The translations under genes and the position numbers were made by a program. Positions 18,332 through 29,251 of a stretch of 64,000 bases of DNA are shown one piece after another. The DNA is from Paracyclopina nana (taxonomy: Eukaryota > Arthropoda > Copepoda > Cyclopoida > Cyclopettidae), in NCBI GenBank assembly GCA_019096065.1, contig JAGUCH010000005.1, forward strand, positions 2,790,001-2,854,000. The letters run 5' to 3'. A model generated the notes under the pieces. That model was not told the origin of the DNA, did no database searches, and was given only the letters and a program-made list of their open reading frames with translations. Each line of letters starts with the position of its first letter. Position 1 is the first letter of the stretch.

Positions 18332-19376
18332 GGCGGCAGGGAAATTCGATGAACTACAATATGATGATCTTCAATTTTTTGCTCATAGAACAGAGCATCG
18401 AACTAGGCAGTAGCAGACTTTAATTTAGTGGCGAAAGTAGTGAGGTGATAATTTCATATTTCGCGACTTGTTCTAGGATCCAAAGGCTCGTAGAAACGCC
18501 ACAAATGCACTATGGCAAATTGTAGAGCCATCTGGAAACGCTCGAGACCTTGGGCAAGCCAGCCTGGGCCTAGCTGAGAGCTTGTCAAATTCAGCGGACA
18601 ACACTGAGACAGAGACTTGAGAGGAGCAAATGATAAACAAAGATTTTGCTGACTTTAGCGCCCCCTATAAGCTAAATTGAGAAGCAATGTCGCTGAGATC
18701 TCCGGCATGAAAAAGTTAAAAATACCTTTATGTGCGAGAATATAACGCTCTCCTAAGTCCTAATAGACTGTGATTAATTCGTTTTTCAAATTTCCACTTC
18801 TGCGATTTAACGAGATATTTTCTCATTTTCTGTTCAATGGAAAATTGGTGGAAAAATCTAAGGCAAAATAAAATGGCATGCACTCTCAAGCGATGATGAA
18901 TGATCCAAAAGTTACTTGTTTATATCTAGAACATTTACTACATTGGACGAAGTTTACTTTTTTCGACGTTTTCACGGAATGACCTCGACAATTTCCCACA
19001 TTTAGTAACGGTAGTCGATCTCTCACTTCATTCAAGAAAAATGGTTTCGCACCTTGACATGAATTGTCATCAAAATTAATTCGATTATTTTTGTCGCCAA
19101 ATCGACTCGTACCATAATTTCAAACGGACAGCTCCGGAATTGGTGCAATTTTAGAAAATTTTCATGAAGAGCAAACCGTTCAGCCGTTGCCAGCCTCAAC
19201 AGTCGTCCTCGGCGTGTGCGTGCATAAGAGCTTTCTTTCGCTAGCTTCGTCGTCTTCTCGTATGGGCCCGTCGGGACGAGTCAGCTGCGCGTTTCGAGTG
19301 TGACAGGCCTAAAATCTAACAATCAATAGAGGCGAAGAAGACGCAGACTCATCTCTGCTAGATCTCGCTCACCAAG
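18332..19376. other. Divergent promoter region (PKA-RI / basigin-like)
   Basis: A head-to-head spacer of 1,045 bp holding the 5' UTRs of both genes. A CAATAG just before 19331 could be a 3' splice site of a basigin 5' UTR intron. No further coding frames supported. Confidence 0.45.
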
Positions 19377-20339
19377 ATGGTGGTGAACATGACGACCTCC
19401 ATACTGCTCCTGGTCAGCCTTATTTTATGTGCTTCTGCCAAAAAGTCTTTGCCCTCCTTGGTTGGCGAGGGTATGACAAGGTCACCAGCCGACGGCCTTG
19501 CGGACTTTGAGGAGGTTCTCAAGTGCTTCCACGACGGGGTAGAGTTGACGGACGTGAGCTGGATCCTCATCCGTAGCGATGGGTCGATGGAGCCACTCGT
19601 GTCCGACGACGTGGACCAGCCTCCAATGAAAGCTGAGGATGTTAATGTCACCTACAGATGCAAAATGGATGACACTCACTATGCCGATTTCAGAGTGTCC
19701 CCCGAAATCATCGACGATGGCATCCTCCCCTTCCGCGTGGACAAGTTCGAAAAATCCTATGCTGTCGTTGAACAAGAAGATTTGAAAATCGAGTGCAAGA
19801 TCAGCAACCGAAGTGACGAAATCAACATTTCAAAGGACCTTCTCATCAAGTGGTACATGTACAACAGCACGGGAGACGAGAAGGGCTACGTGCCCTCCGT
19901 GGGCAATTGCTCCGAAGAGATCCAAGCCAGCCTTCATTGGCAGGAGATTGTTGTCGACAAGAGCAGCGGGGGCGAGCCCCACATCAACCTCCTCGAGTTT
20001 GGAGACATGGTTGACAAAGTTCTTAAGATTGAGGATGCAAACAGGACCACTGACCGAAGAGCCTTCAAATGCGTTGTCTATCACAAGGACGCCAGAGCCA
20101 ACTGTTCCGAATCAGCCTTTTTCGTTCGCGTACGAGACAAGTACGCAGCTCTTTGGCCCTTCATAGGCATTGTCTCTGAGGTCGTCGTGATTTGCCTCGT
20201 GATCTTCATCTGCGAAAGGCGCAGGGCCTCAGCTGCCAAAGAGGACAATGACGACGAGGACGATGATCTGAATGGCAAAGCAGCTTTGGGATCAGCTTCC
20301 GGAAACAGCACAGTCAGACAGCGAACTAACAAAACTTAA
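19377..20339 (+). CDS. Bsg: Basigin/neuroplastin-like immunoglobulin membrane protein, single exon
   Basis: Type I membrane glycoprotein; family members chaperone monocarboxylate transporters and act in cell contact. The 320 aa frame is uninterrupted. Residues 1-21 form a signal peptide ending CASA. Two Ig-like domains follow (Cys-Trp-Cys pattern around LKCFHDG...VSWILI...VTYRCKM, and IECKISN...IKWYMYN...AFKCVVY) with several N-x-S/T sites. The membrane segment is diagnostic: ALWPFIGIVSEVVVICLVIF followed by CERRR. It includes the intramembrane Glu and basic stop-transfer seen in basigin. The cytoplasmic tail is acidic (DNDDEDDD). The start has a good context (accaagATG). The absence of coding introns is unusual beside its heavily spliced neighbours. 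Confidence 0.9.
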   Translation: MVVNMTTSILLLVSLILCASAKKSLPSLVGEGMTRSPADGLADFEEVLKCFHDGVELTDVSWILIRSDGSMEPLVSDDVDQPPMKAEDVNVTYRCKMDDTHYADFRVSPEIIDDGILPFRVDKFEKSYAVVEQEDLKIECKISNRSDEINISKDLLIKWYMYNSTGDEKGYVPSVGNCSEEIQASLHWQEIVVDKSSGGEPHINLLEFGDMVDKVLKIEDANRTTDRRAFKCVVYHKDARANCSESAFFVRVRDKYAALWPFIGIVSEVVVICLVIFICERRRASAAKEDNDDEDDDLNGKAALGSASGNSTVRQRTNKT

Positions 20340-20667
20340 AAAATGCCTCCTAGTCACCACTCAAAAATAGCCCCATAGATTGCCATTTTAGCAACTTCTG
20401 AAGAGCACATGATGAAGTGGAACGCGCATGTTGTTGCTGCATTTCAGTTGTTTAAAAGAAAATTCAATGTTGATTGACTTCTCCCATAGAAGACGAGCCG
20501 AGAGAGATGATGATTTGAGGATCTTCCACAAATGAGTATGGAAAAGAATGCTAGTGCTCCGCCAGTCAATTCCAGTTTAGTGTGTGTGCGAATGAAATGA
20601 TGTTGTGCTCCCTACTCCTCTAAGACGATAAGAATACATACACATTGGGTGTTTTGTTATAGTAATA

Positions 20668-22068
20668 TCAAGTATCTTCCAAATCTTTCGTCACACTCCA
20701 TACTTTGAGCAAACAATCGTAGAACGAGCAAGACGCCAATTTAAGGTCGGATTCGATGTCGGCTTGAAAATCAAGACCGTAGGCTAAGCTGTCATGCTCC
20801 TTGTATAAAATATGAAGCTTCAGGCCTTGCTTGTGCACAATCTGAAACCCATTATGCATGCATGCCAGGCCAAGAAAGTCTTTAGCTGAGGATGTTGTGC
20901 GAGGCTGCCTTATCCGCCACACGCCTCCTTCAGCATGATACTTTTCCAGAGGTTGTCTTGGCTGCCTTAAATCCCACACCCTCAAAAATTCGTCGTAGCT
21001 GAAGAGAAAGCATCTTTTTTTATTAGCCACTTGTTTCTTGAGAAATCGTCTGCTCACCTTCCAGAGTATAGCCGATGCTCTTCATGCATATCTGATAATA
21101 GGCTAGTCACGCCAGCTTCATGCTCGTTTTTGCCAATAATTGTCTTTCCAGGAAAATGTTCGCGAAAATCGGTCTGAATCAGCTTGCAATCATCTCCCCC
21201 TGCAAAAATTCAAACACTTTTGTTGAAAAAACGCCCTTTTTCATTTTTGGCATGAGAAAGTACCCGAGAAAGCTACGTTTTCATTCCAGGCATCGAAAGC
21301 AGCAATCCATGCTTCAAAGTCGTGCAACTTTTTCGTTGTTATGCTTTTCAGCTTTGATCCGCCTTCCTGAAAACTCCAAAGGCAAATGCTCCCATTCGAG
21401 TCGCTCGTTACCAAATTGAGGCCTCCCTCTTTGATGTGCAGCCGGTCATTCCAATCCAGTGAAAGTACAACAGGTTTCTTTTCCTCCTGGCTTTCCATTT
21501 CTGCGGAGGCCAATTGAGATAGATCCTTGCTATACAAATTAAGCTGACCAGAGGAAGTGGTCGCAGCTAAAATAGGTACTGCTGAGGATGATGACCATTT
21601 CATGTCAAGAACAGCTCTCGTTTCAATTTGGTGGATAAGCTGAAAAGACCAGTTATAAAGCATGAAAGCATCCAAAATGAGCTTCAAATTTTGGGAAGAA
21701 CGTAATAAGAGCTTAGCAAGTAAAAAAAGAAATTTGCTCTTCTCCGAAAGAGCCTCGAAAAAGCTTTTTACAAAATACTTGCTCAAAGCACAATTCTTTC
21801 ACCATCAGCAACAAAAAAGCCTTGCTGCGTTTTTACTGAAATACGGGCGCTAATTTCAAAGATGTACCTCGTAGTTTTCCTCCTGCTCTGCAAATAAGTA
21901 AATGCGTCCAAATCTTTGATCATCACTGAATTCTTTGCTCGTATCATCCTCTTTCTGTACTTGGTAAGTCCCAACTGCAAACAGATTAGTTAGCCCAGGG
22001 TATGGACACCATTCCACTGAATCGGCGCTCAGCTTTGTATCGAAACTGAACTTGGTTTGTGTCTTCAT
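20668..22068 (-). CDS. DPH7: Diphthine methyltransferase, WD40 repeat protein
   Basis: WD-repeat enzyme of diphthamide synthesis on elongation factor 2, removing the methyl ester from methylated diphthine. Exons are 22068-21868, 21639-21264, 21199-21058 and 20998-20668, phases consistent, 349 aa. The opening TKLSADSVEWCP and the core AWIAAFDAWNENVAFSGGDDCKL, SGSYDEFLRVWD, GGVWRI and LACMHNGF match DPH7/WDR85 as I remember it. The length is close to yeast and insect forms and shorter than human. An AG sits just upstream of the ATG, so a 5' UTR intron is possible. Confidence 0.9.
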
Positions 22069-23080
22069 GGTCTGAAAAGCAAGTGATTTTTAGGTGCTTT
22101 TCTTTCATCTAACCGCTTATAATATTAATAATGAGCCTACTTTCATAGTACGATGTTACGCGTATGACACTTTACGTAATTTAAAATTACTCATCAATCT
22201 ATGAAAGCTCGTTAGCATCTTGCCTATTAATAGCTTGTCACATGCCAGTATGGAATATTTTTGAAAGAGACAGGTCTCTAGTTCTATAAGCATCTCCTTT
22301 CCCCACTTTTTAAAAGAATTGTATTTGGGTAAGTACAAAATGAATTTACTCATCGGCATCATGAGGCACTTGAACATATATTGCGACCATCAGCTGTCTT
22401 CTCTTTTAAGAGGATTAATTACGTAGATTGGTAGAGCTAATTAACTCACACAAGATCTCACATTTCATTGTCAATTATTTCCAAATTAAGATACAATCTT
22501 GGGTCCAGATCACGCCACTGATTCATAAAAACTTAAAAGATGTATTCATTTCCATCACAGTTTTTTTCATTCTTCTATAGTCTTAAAGGAAAATTATAGA
22601 GTCTATTTTAAAAGAGTGAGCGCTACAAACCAAGAAAGGAAAACAAGTATGAGAAGAAATGTCATGATTACATAGCTATTTTTGATTAAAGACCGCTCTA
22701 ATTATAATGCTAAATAGATTAAGAACTTTTGGTGAGAGGTGAAAAAATGCTAGATTAAATTAGGGCCGACTAAGACGAAGACGGCAATAGGAGAAAAGTG
22801 ATACTGTGTTGGGCTTATTACAAGTTTGAGCCATTATAAAATGAAAACTGCGTTGTGATGATAAATCTACGCAAAATAATTGTGTAGGTTGAAAATTACC
22901 CTATATGAACATTTATTTATAAGCGTTTCAGCTGAGGCAAGTCAAGGTGCTTAAACCTAGAATATTAGAAAGATCAGTGGCTTTTGGATGATTTTTTATT
23001 CTGAAACAGCTATGGTCAATATTTAGATGATGATAATTACATATTTCAACCAGCATTGTTCAACATATAGCTCATGTCTC
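22069..23080. other. AT-rich intergenic region, DPH7 upstream / CDK2AP1 3' UTR
   Basis: The only site I can name is a minus-strand AATAAA at 22912-22917, 164 nt past the CDK2AP1 stop. No gene seen. Confidence 0.45.
22912..22917 (-). promoter_or_regulatory. Polyadenylation signal for CDK2AP1
   Basis: AATAAA on the minus strand downstream of the stop at 23081. Confidence 0.5.
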
Positions 23081-23779
23081 CTAGTTACGAGAGCTTCTCT
23101 CGGCCTCAATGAGGGCCTCTCTGACTAGAATGCGAGCGTGGGCAATTCCACGTTTCAGCCTTTCCACACTCGACTTGCTTCCTGCATAGGAAGGTCTCAC
23201 ATCCTTATTCATTTCCTCCAACACCTCGAGGAGCTGGTTGTACTTGGACATCTGGTTTAAGCTGAGAGACTGGTGGTAATTAGCATTCTGCATTGGGATC
23301 TGCGCAACCGAGGACAAGTTGAGTGCTTTGACTGGAGTCTCGCTTCTCGGCTCACCCAACTGGGGTGCTGTCAGGGCGTAGTTCAGGGGTGACATGGGCG
23401 GGGGTGGGGGGCCAAGGCTGGTGGAAAATGCAGGTCCCACCGAAGATCCCCAGATGGATGACAATGGCGTAGGAGGGCTTGGCGGCTGGGGAATGGACAT
23501 GTTGACCAACTTGTTGAGAGCACTGGTTCTGGATCCAATGGTGAAGGATTTGTGAATGTTGTTGAGAGCCGAGTGGAGGTCCAGGATGGGCTGACCAGCC
23601 GCGTTGAAGGAGGTATCGAAGGACGGCTGGAACATGGAGGATACCACCGTGCTCGCGCTTGGCGGGGTCATGCTCATTGGCAAGGGCATGCAGGTCGTGG
23701 GCAGGCTGAAGTCTTCCACATCGTTCATCATGGAGCTCTTGGTGGATAGATCCACTGGCTTGGGGAACGAGGAGGACAT
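23081..23779 (-). CDS. CDK2AP1: CDK2-associated protein 1 (DOC-1) homologue, NuRD component
   Basis: A nuclear protein; in other animals CDK2AP1 is a subunit of the NuRD chromatin-remodelling complex and binds CDK2. The single coding exon gives 232 aa. The C-terminal about 55 residues are the conserved domain: [33 protein letters not shown], then [10 protein letters not shown]. About 175 N-terminal residues are Pro/Ser/Met-rich and low complexity, making the protein roughly twice the length of human CDK2AP1 (115 aa). The ATG at 23779 lies directly after a good 3' splice site (ccccag at about 23786), so at least one upstream 5' UTR exon is likely. The frame continues upstream without an ATG. 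Confidence 0.9.
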   Translation of the reverse strand: MSSSFPKPVDLSTKSSMMNDVEDFSLPTTCMPLPMSMTPPSASTVVSSMFQPSFDTSFNAAGQPILDLHSALNNIHKSFTIGSRTSALNKLVNMSIPQPPSPPTPLSSIWGSSVGPAFSTSLGPPPPPMSPLNYALTAPQLGEPRSETPVKALNLSSVAQIPMQNANYHQSLSLNQMSKYNQLLEVLEEMNKDVRPSYAGSKSSVERLKRGIAHARILVREALIEAERSSRN

Positions 23780-25539
23780 CCTCAGCTGGGGAATGACAAT
23801 GAGCAACTACCACTCTACTCTTGAGCAGGGGAGAGAGCCTAGAAAGCCGCGGGTACTGCGAGGGGAAAAGTACGAAATCATTTCTACCAGAAAGGACGCG
23901 TTTATACGTAGTTCATCACGAGCACCAGGAGATCGAGCGTGGTAGCATCATCACTATGGCATCTTCCATGCATGCAGCGTAGCAAGGTAGAAAGCCCCTA
24001 TAAGTACTGGTATAGCCAGGTGCGTGCAGCCAGGTGAGCTTGGAAAGCACCACATCCATGAGAGCGAGCATAGCTCATTCTACCATAATATGCATTCATA
24101 GAGTGATACGTACGTACGTACAGATTCTTTGAACAATTGCGAGTTGTGGAGAGCCACCAAATATGATTTCCACCTTTTCATTTTTAATCGGTGAAACTGA
24201 GAGTTTTTCAAGGGGATTAATAAAGCTTTGATTGCTTTGAGCTACGAGAAGCACGATGAAGTGCTAAAGTACTTTGGTGAAGAGCACTTACCGTGGAATT
24301 ACAGAAAAGTACTTTTGCAGGTAGTATTTTCAAAGGTCGTGAGGCCTACAATGACCGAGTTAATTTCTTTTTCATACTTGATCTTTGCATGAGTACACAT
24401 AGCTCGCAATTGACGATTTCAATTTGTTCTCTAATTCATTTCTTCTCCTGCTTGCCAATGAATTCAAACTTCAAAAGCAAATGGGAGAACATTATGTTTT
24501 CCAATTTTTCTTGAGGTAAGGTGGATAGTTACAAAAATCCGAATTTCCTCCTGTGAATGCTTTCTAAATGCTAATTTCAAAATGTCTCGCTTTAAAAATT
24601 ACATTTTAGGTTTTTTGATGACTTTTCTTCATTCAGTTCATGAAGCCTAATAAAAAAATATGTCTACAAAAAGACAGGAAGAATTAAGCAATTTTCTAAG
24701 ATTAATGTGACAATTTGCTTTATTCCCCTCGCTCAACAAGAATTTTGGAGACTAACTTATCTCATATTTGCCTATTTTTGCTAGCAAGGGTACCTTTGGG
24801 TCACACATAATATTTTTGAGCTTAATTTTTCAGCAAAAGTGATTTTTAATTCAGTTTTTCAAGAATACGCGAATGACAGCAGATAATAGCAAGATTAATC
24901 GATTAGATTTATTTAAATGAATGATGCTAATTAGGAGATAACAAAAATGGACACTCAACTTGATTGTTGAGGGAGAACATAAAATGGCGAAAACTTTACA
25001 AAATAATTCTAAGTTTGGTTATTTTTGTATCTTTTATTTATATATTTTTAAGTTATTTCATAAATACAACCAAGGCTCACCACAATTTGAATGTAATGAC
25101 ATTAATCCTAAACGTTGCTTACCATTTCAAGAAATTCCGTTTGCTGAAAACTTGTACTGATGATTGGAAGTTCACGCACTATTTTCCACAATTTTCAATT
25201 TTTCATGCTTTTTCGGAATTTGTTTTCGCAGTATGTAAGATAGTAGTAAAGATACATAATTTAAGGCATACATTCAAAAATGTCTGCAGAAAAAAGAAGA
25301 AAATGAGCGGGCTTTCTCTCATTTTAAGGCGCTAAAGAAAATTATTAATTTTTTCATAGTAGATGTTTTGTTGAAGCAATAGATTTCACTTGTATTCACC
25401 CTATTCAATTGTTTAAAAATACGCTAGGTACATTTCGATGCGTCATTTTCAGGGAGCAAATGTAAACAAATATCGTCCCTTCACTTTTCAGTTTTTGATG
25501 CGTCAAGTTTAGTTATTTATTGCTTTCACGAGTTTTGAA
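23780..25539. other. Divergent intergenic region (CDK2AP1 / HAP40)
   Basis: AT-rich spacer of 1.76 kb expected to hold both promoters and the CDK2AP1 leader exon. A small ACGT/TACG run lies at 24110-24121. Open frames near 24293-24514 and 24960-25335 are AT-driven and show no family features. Confidence 0.4.
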
Positions 25540-26730
25540 ATGGAGGGTTTCACTTCAACAAATCAAGACTTCTTGACCGAGTACCGATCGATCTCGGGAA
25601 AGCTGAAAAAGTGAATAGAATTACATTCATAGCTGTTAAAAATGCTGAGCCAAGTTCTTCATTTTCAGGCGTTTCATGCGGAAGCCAAATGTGTCTGAAG
25701 CAAGCGATCAATTTTGTAAGTTTATCAAAAATAAATCATAGTTTTTGATTGTCGCATCAACTGTTTTCCAGCAAAATTGGCCAAAAAATTGAAGGTTTCG
25801 GAGGAGCCGCAGTATGAGGGAATGTGTCATTTAGCCATTGCCAGGTGTGAGCAAAGCATTGGCAATATTCATGGAGAGGCCGAGGCTCTAATTTCAGCCT
25901 CTAGATGCTACCTAAAAGCTGAGAAAAAAATCCATGACTTGGGATCTCCGACGTTCCAAGAGAACCTGTCATCAGCTATTCATAGCTACAATCATGCAAT
26001 TCGACTCCTCACTGAAAATGGAGACCCAATTCGAGCTTCTGGACTCAGCATTGAATTGGCAGATTCATTGGCTCAATTTAACAAACATGGAGAAGCTATC
26101 ACCTTTTATCAACGAGCTGCCAGTCTCAGACCCAACACTAGTCTAAGTCATCTTTTTGCCAGAGAAAAAGTGGCCAGAACTTATGTGAAAATAGGGGACT
26201 ATCACAATGCTTTGTCCATTTTCACTGGAATTGCAAACGTGGCTGAGCAAACTAGCAAGAAGCCAGTTTCGTCAGTGCATTTAGATATTCTCGCAACGTG
26301 TGAAATCTTCCGCGTTTTGCTGCTTCTGCTAATCCAGCCCACCTCTCAGAATGTCAGTCCAAGCTTGACATCCATCTTGGAAAAATATGCTTGGGAGAGC
26401 TCAACTCAAGTCATCAATAACATCTCCGGAGACCAAGCATCTTATGAGGGGGCATTTGGGCCAAATCCCTCACCTGGTGGAATTGCAGGCAATCAGTATT
26501 TATCTGATGAAGTTTTCCTTCTACTCCAATCTGTGGTCATGGCCGTTCAAGTTCGAAAAATTGAATTTATTCATCGTCTGTTGCTTTAAAGTGGCTTATT
26601 TATTTAGGTTCGTGATGGGAACGCTTTAACCGAGCTGGAAGACTATTTGGTGCCACATCTTCAAGCAGAGCCATTACAACGTGAACTTTTACGTGCTTTG
26701 GTCGTGTCCATGAATGATAACAGGCTATAG
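25540..26730 (+). CDS. F8A1: HAP40 / F8A, huntingtin-associated 40 kDa protein
   Basis: TPR-like alpha-helical partner that stabilises huntingtin and links it to endosome motility in mammals. Exons are 25540-25610, 25669-25715, 25772-26550 and 26608-26730, phases consistent, 339 aa. Landmarks shared with human F8A as I remember it: YRSISGKLKKRFMRKPNVSEA at the start, MCHLAIARCEQS, ELADSLAQFNKHGEA with FYQRAASL, CEIFRVLLLLLIQP, LEKYAWES, and VFLLLQSVVMA near the end. The last intron has a poor donor (GTTCGA); GTTCG is repeated at both edges, and skipping the intron would end the protein at LLL 11 codons after the junction. The stop codon overlaps that of the C1q gene on the other strand. Confidence 0.92.
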
Positions 26731-27565
26731 CTCATCGATTACCGTGTTATTATTCACAGTTATGTCACCGATTCTGTGGCCTATCAAACTGGTGAAAGTG
26801 TGGCTCGTACCACCCCCCTTGAGGGCTCCTTCGTGCAAGAAAACGTAAAATTGGTCACCCTTTGCCATTGGCATCATCAAGGATTGGCTAACCATAGCAA
26901 ATCTGTTGTTGTTGCCGTTCACGTCCCTGTCATAAATGAAAGCCTTGGCCTTTTCATTCACCACGAGCTGCACTTTGACTGGATTTCCGGCCTCTGCTAG
27001 CGCATGGAATAGGAATACGTAAACTCCAGATTGAGGAGCCACAAATATCCCTCGCTCGGGTCCGAGGAACAAGTTGTCATGCGACAAAGTATGCACAATA
27101 TCAAAATTGATGGTACATCTGTAGCATTCGACTCGTCTACTGGTGGCCACACTGAAAAAGACATCACCCTAAAATGCACGGAGCAAGTGATAAAATTATT
27201 TTTCTTTCTTATCTTTTTATTTTTACCGAAGCCTTGCTCGGCTTGAGACCATTCATTTTCACTTCCAACTTTTCGATCCTCTTTTCAAGTTCGTTAGATC
27301 TATAGCCAAGACATTCACTGGCTTCATTTGATGCATAATTGTCATGGCTTTCTAAAGGGCATTGAAAAGTTAACTTCGCTTTCCTTTATATTCCATACAC
27401 TTAACTTATCAATGTGGTAGTAAGTATTTGGATGCTTTGTGTGAGCAATTCCAATTTCGTGGCAAGGTCATGACATTCGTCATTGGCAGAATCTGCTGCC
27501 GCAGCAAGGAATTTTTTCGGTAAAGCAACAGCTAGCAGAACAATAAGGTACTTCGTTGTCGCCAT
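26725..27565 (-). CDS. Secreted C1q-domain protein with short coiled coil
   Basis: Exons 27565-27406, 27351-27227 and 27168-26725, phases consistent, 242 aa. Exon 1 begins with a signal peptide (MATTKYLIVLLAVA) and a short heptad-like segment (ATKLELLTQSIQILTTTL). Exon 2 adds a second helix-forming stretch (SNELEKRIEKLEVKM). Exon 3 is a globular C1q/TNF-like domain of about 135 residues: DVFFSVATSRRVE, NLFLGPERGIFVAPQSGVYVF, and FYVFLHEGAL, ending with a conserved hydrophobic strand. There is no collagen repeat, so it is a cerebellin-like, coiled-coil-assembled C1q protein rather than complement C1q. It is probably an extracellular trimer acting in recognition or signalling; the partner is unknown. 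Confidence 0.88.
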
Positions 27566-27745
27566 TTCTTCCTCACTCGTACAGTTGAAACAGCTGATAA
27601 CCGGAAACTACTTGCCAGAGGTCACACTGATTGATTACTCGAGTGAACACGAAATTCCCATTTTCTTACTTTAGCTTTACCACATCATTATGAGCACAGT
27701 GTGCTCGCACCCAAGAAATTCTAGTCGGATATGCTATGAAGTAGC

Positions 27746-27751
27746 AATAAA
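27746..27751 (+). promoter_or_regulatory. First canonical AATAAA downstream of HAP40 on the + strand
   Basis: No AATAAA occurs on the plus strand between the HAP40 stop (26730) and this site. If this is the signal used, the HAP40 transcript would run antisense through the whole C1q gene. A variant signal may be used instead. Confidence 0.25.
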
Positions 27752-27763
27752 TATCGCTGAATG

Positions 27764-29251
27764 TTATTCCAGTTTACATGTAGGTGGATTCACATCGTAA
27801 AATACGTTAAGCTCGAACAGCAAGGAGATCGTGAGAAAGGCCAAGTAGATAACCAGGCAAATGATGCCCAACGTCCTTGATATGGTGAATTTTGTGATCA
27901 CTAAGATGGTATACAAGACCAGCATGCTCAGGAGAAGACTAGCTACTGTGAAGGCCAAAGCATCACTCTGCACCTCCACGAACCACTTGTCTTCTTGAAC
28001 ACCCGTCATTATAGTCCGAATCATCCATGGCACTCCGAGGCAAACCAAGATATCAAAGGTGTTTGACCCAATGCTGTTTGACATGGCCATTGAACCTTTG
28101 CCTTGTCTGGAGACAATCAGCGAGGAAAACACCTCAGGAATTGATGTGCCAATTGCCAGGAAGGAAAGCCCCATAACTGTATCTGGGACACTGATGGTGT
28201 ACCCAATAACAGTGATGAGCCACGTGACTTCGTATGAAATGGCACCAATCCAAACCATGCACATGATGAACGAGATGGGGTAAAGATTGACACATTTGGC
28301 CCTCCTCACATTCGGGATGGTTATGAGGAAAAGCATGTTTAGAGGGAAAAAGCAGATGGCCCACAACCTATTGAGGACTCCTTCTGGAAGAAGCCAGGGA
28401 AGACGGAGTTCTGGCTCAGGTTGCTGTCCTTCCTCAATAACTTCGATGGTGTCTGTGGATGGCTCATCTTTGGACACTGAACCGCTGATCGTTTGAAGCT
28501 GGACTTGTCCCAACTCGTCAGATTGAGGTTTTTTTGCCTTTCTCATTTTCAAGAGAGTGGCCTGGGCCCATTCCTCCACTCGTGTATTGATTGCCATGAA
28601 CGAAATGTATCCAATGTATGCGATGATCATAATCAAAGCCTCCCACCATTGTACCTCACTGTCGAGCAAGACAATGAACAGAATGCCAATGGTTATGCTG
28701 TAGAAAAAGCAATCACGTGACACTGGATACCAGTCCATGGGAATTTTGAGGCCAGCAAAGATGCCACAGACTGAGATGACTCCAAATATGTTGAATACTG
28801 CGCTGCCAACAATGGTTCCAATGCCCAAATCACTCTTGGTGACAAATGTCCCCATGACATTGGTGAACAATTCCGGAGTGCTCGTTCCAGCAGCCATAAA
28901 AGTGGCTCCGGCCACGTCATTGGATAGATGGAGTTTGTCGCAAATCACTTCCAATGCTGGTATAAAGTACTCTTCACATATCGTCCCAAGGGAAAGAATC
29001 AGGTAGGTGGCTATTACTATGTGCAGCACAATTCCTCCACTTGCTCTCTGGTCTTGAGTGAAAAAGTCATCTGGAAACTCCTCTATTGCTGGAGGAGTGC
29101 AATTTTTGGCCTCCGTAGTTGCTCTTACATCGTAGGCCTTTGTCGAGGTGGCAAGTTGAATGGTGACAGCCACAATAGTTGTAAGAACTCGTCTTCTCAG
29201 AAGGTTTGATGATACATCATGACGATTATCCGCCTTTTTAGCTGTGTACAT
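27764..29251 (-). CDS. SLC24: K+-dependent Na+/Ca2+ exchanger (SLC24/NCKX), single exon
   Basis: Exchanges Na+ for Ca2+ plus K+ across a membrane. The uninterrupted frame gives 495 aa from the ATG at 29251 (context aaaATG). It has an N-terminal hydrophobic leader and a lumenal Cys-containing segment (FPDDFFTQDQRASGGIVLH). Alpha-1 repeat: VAGATFMAAGTSTPELFTN with GSAVFNIFGV. A cytoplasmic loop follows (about 230-290, acidic, Gln-rich), then the alpha-2 repeat: MGLSFLAIGTSIPEVFSS with GSNTFDILVCLGVPW. The Asp in NTFD is the residue tied to K+ dependence in NCKX. The sequence FPDDFF...CEEYFIPALE resembles the NCKX3/4/5 branch. It is shorter than NCKX1/2 because the loop is small. An upstream leader exon may exist. 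Confidence 0.92.
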   Translation of the reverse strand: MYTAKKADNRHDVSSNLLRRRVLTTIVAVTIQLATSTKAYDVRATTEAKNCTPPAIEEFPDDFFTQDQRASGGIVLHIVIATYLILSLGTICEEYFIPALEVICDKLHLSNDVAGATFMAAGTSTPELFTNVMGTFVTKSDLGIGTIVGSAVFNIFGVISVCGIFAGLKIPMDWYPVSRDCFFYSITIGILFIVLLDSEVQWWEALIMIIAYIGYISFMAINTRVEEWAQATLLKMRKAKKPQSDELGQVQLQTISGSVSKDEPSTDTIEVIEEGQQPEPELRLPWLLPEGVLNRLWAICFFPLNMLFLITIPNVRRAKCVNLYPISFIMCMVWIGAISYEVTWLITVIGYTISVPDTVMGLSFLAIGTSIPEVFSSLIVSRQGKGSMAMSNSIGSNTFDILVCLGVPWMIRTIMTGVQEDKWFVEVQSDALAFTVASLLLSMLVLYTILVITKFTISRTLGIICLVIYLAFLTISLLFELNVFYDVNPPTCKLE

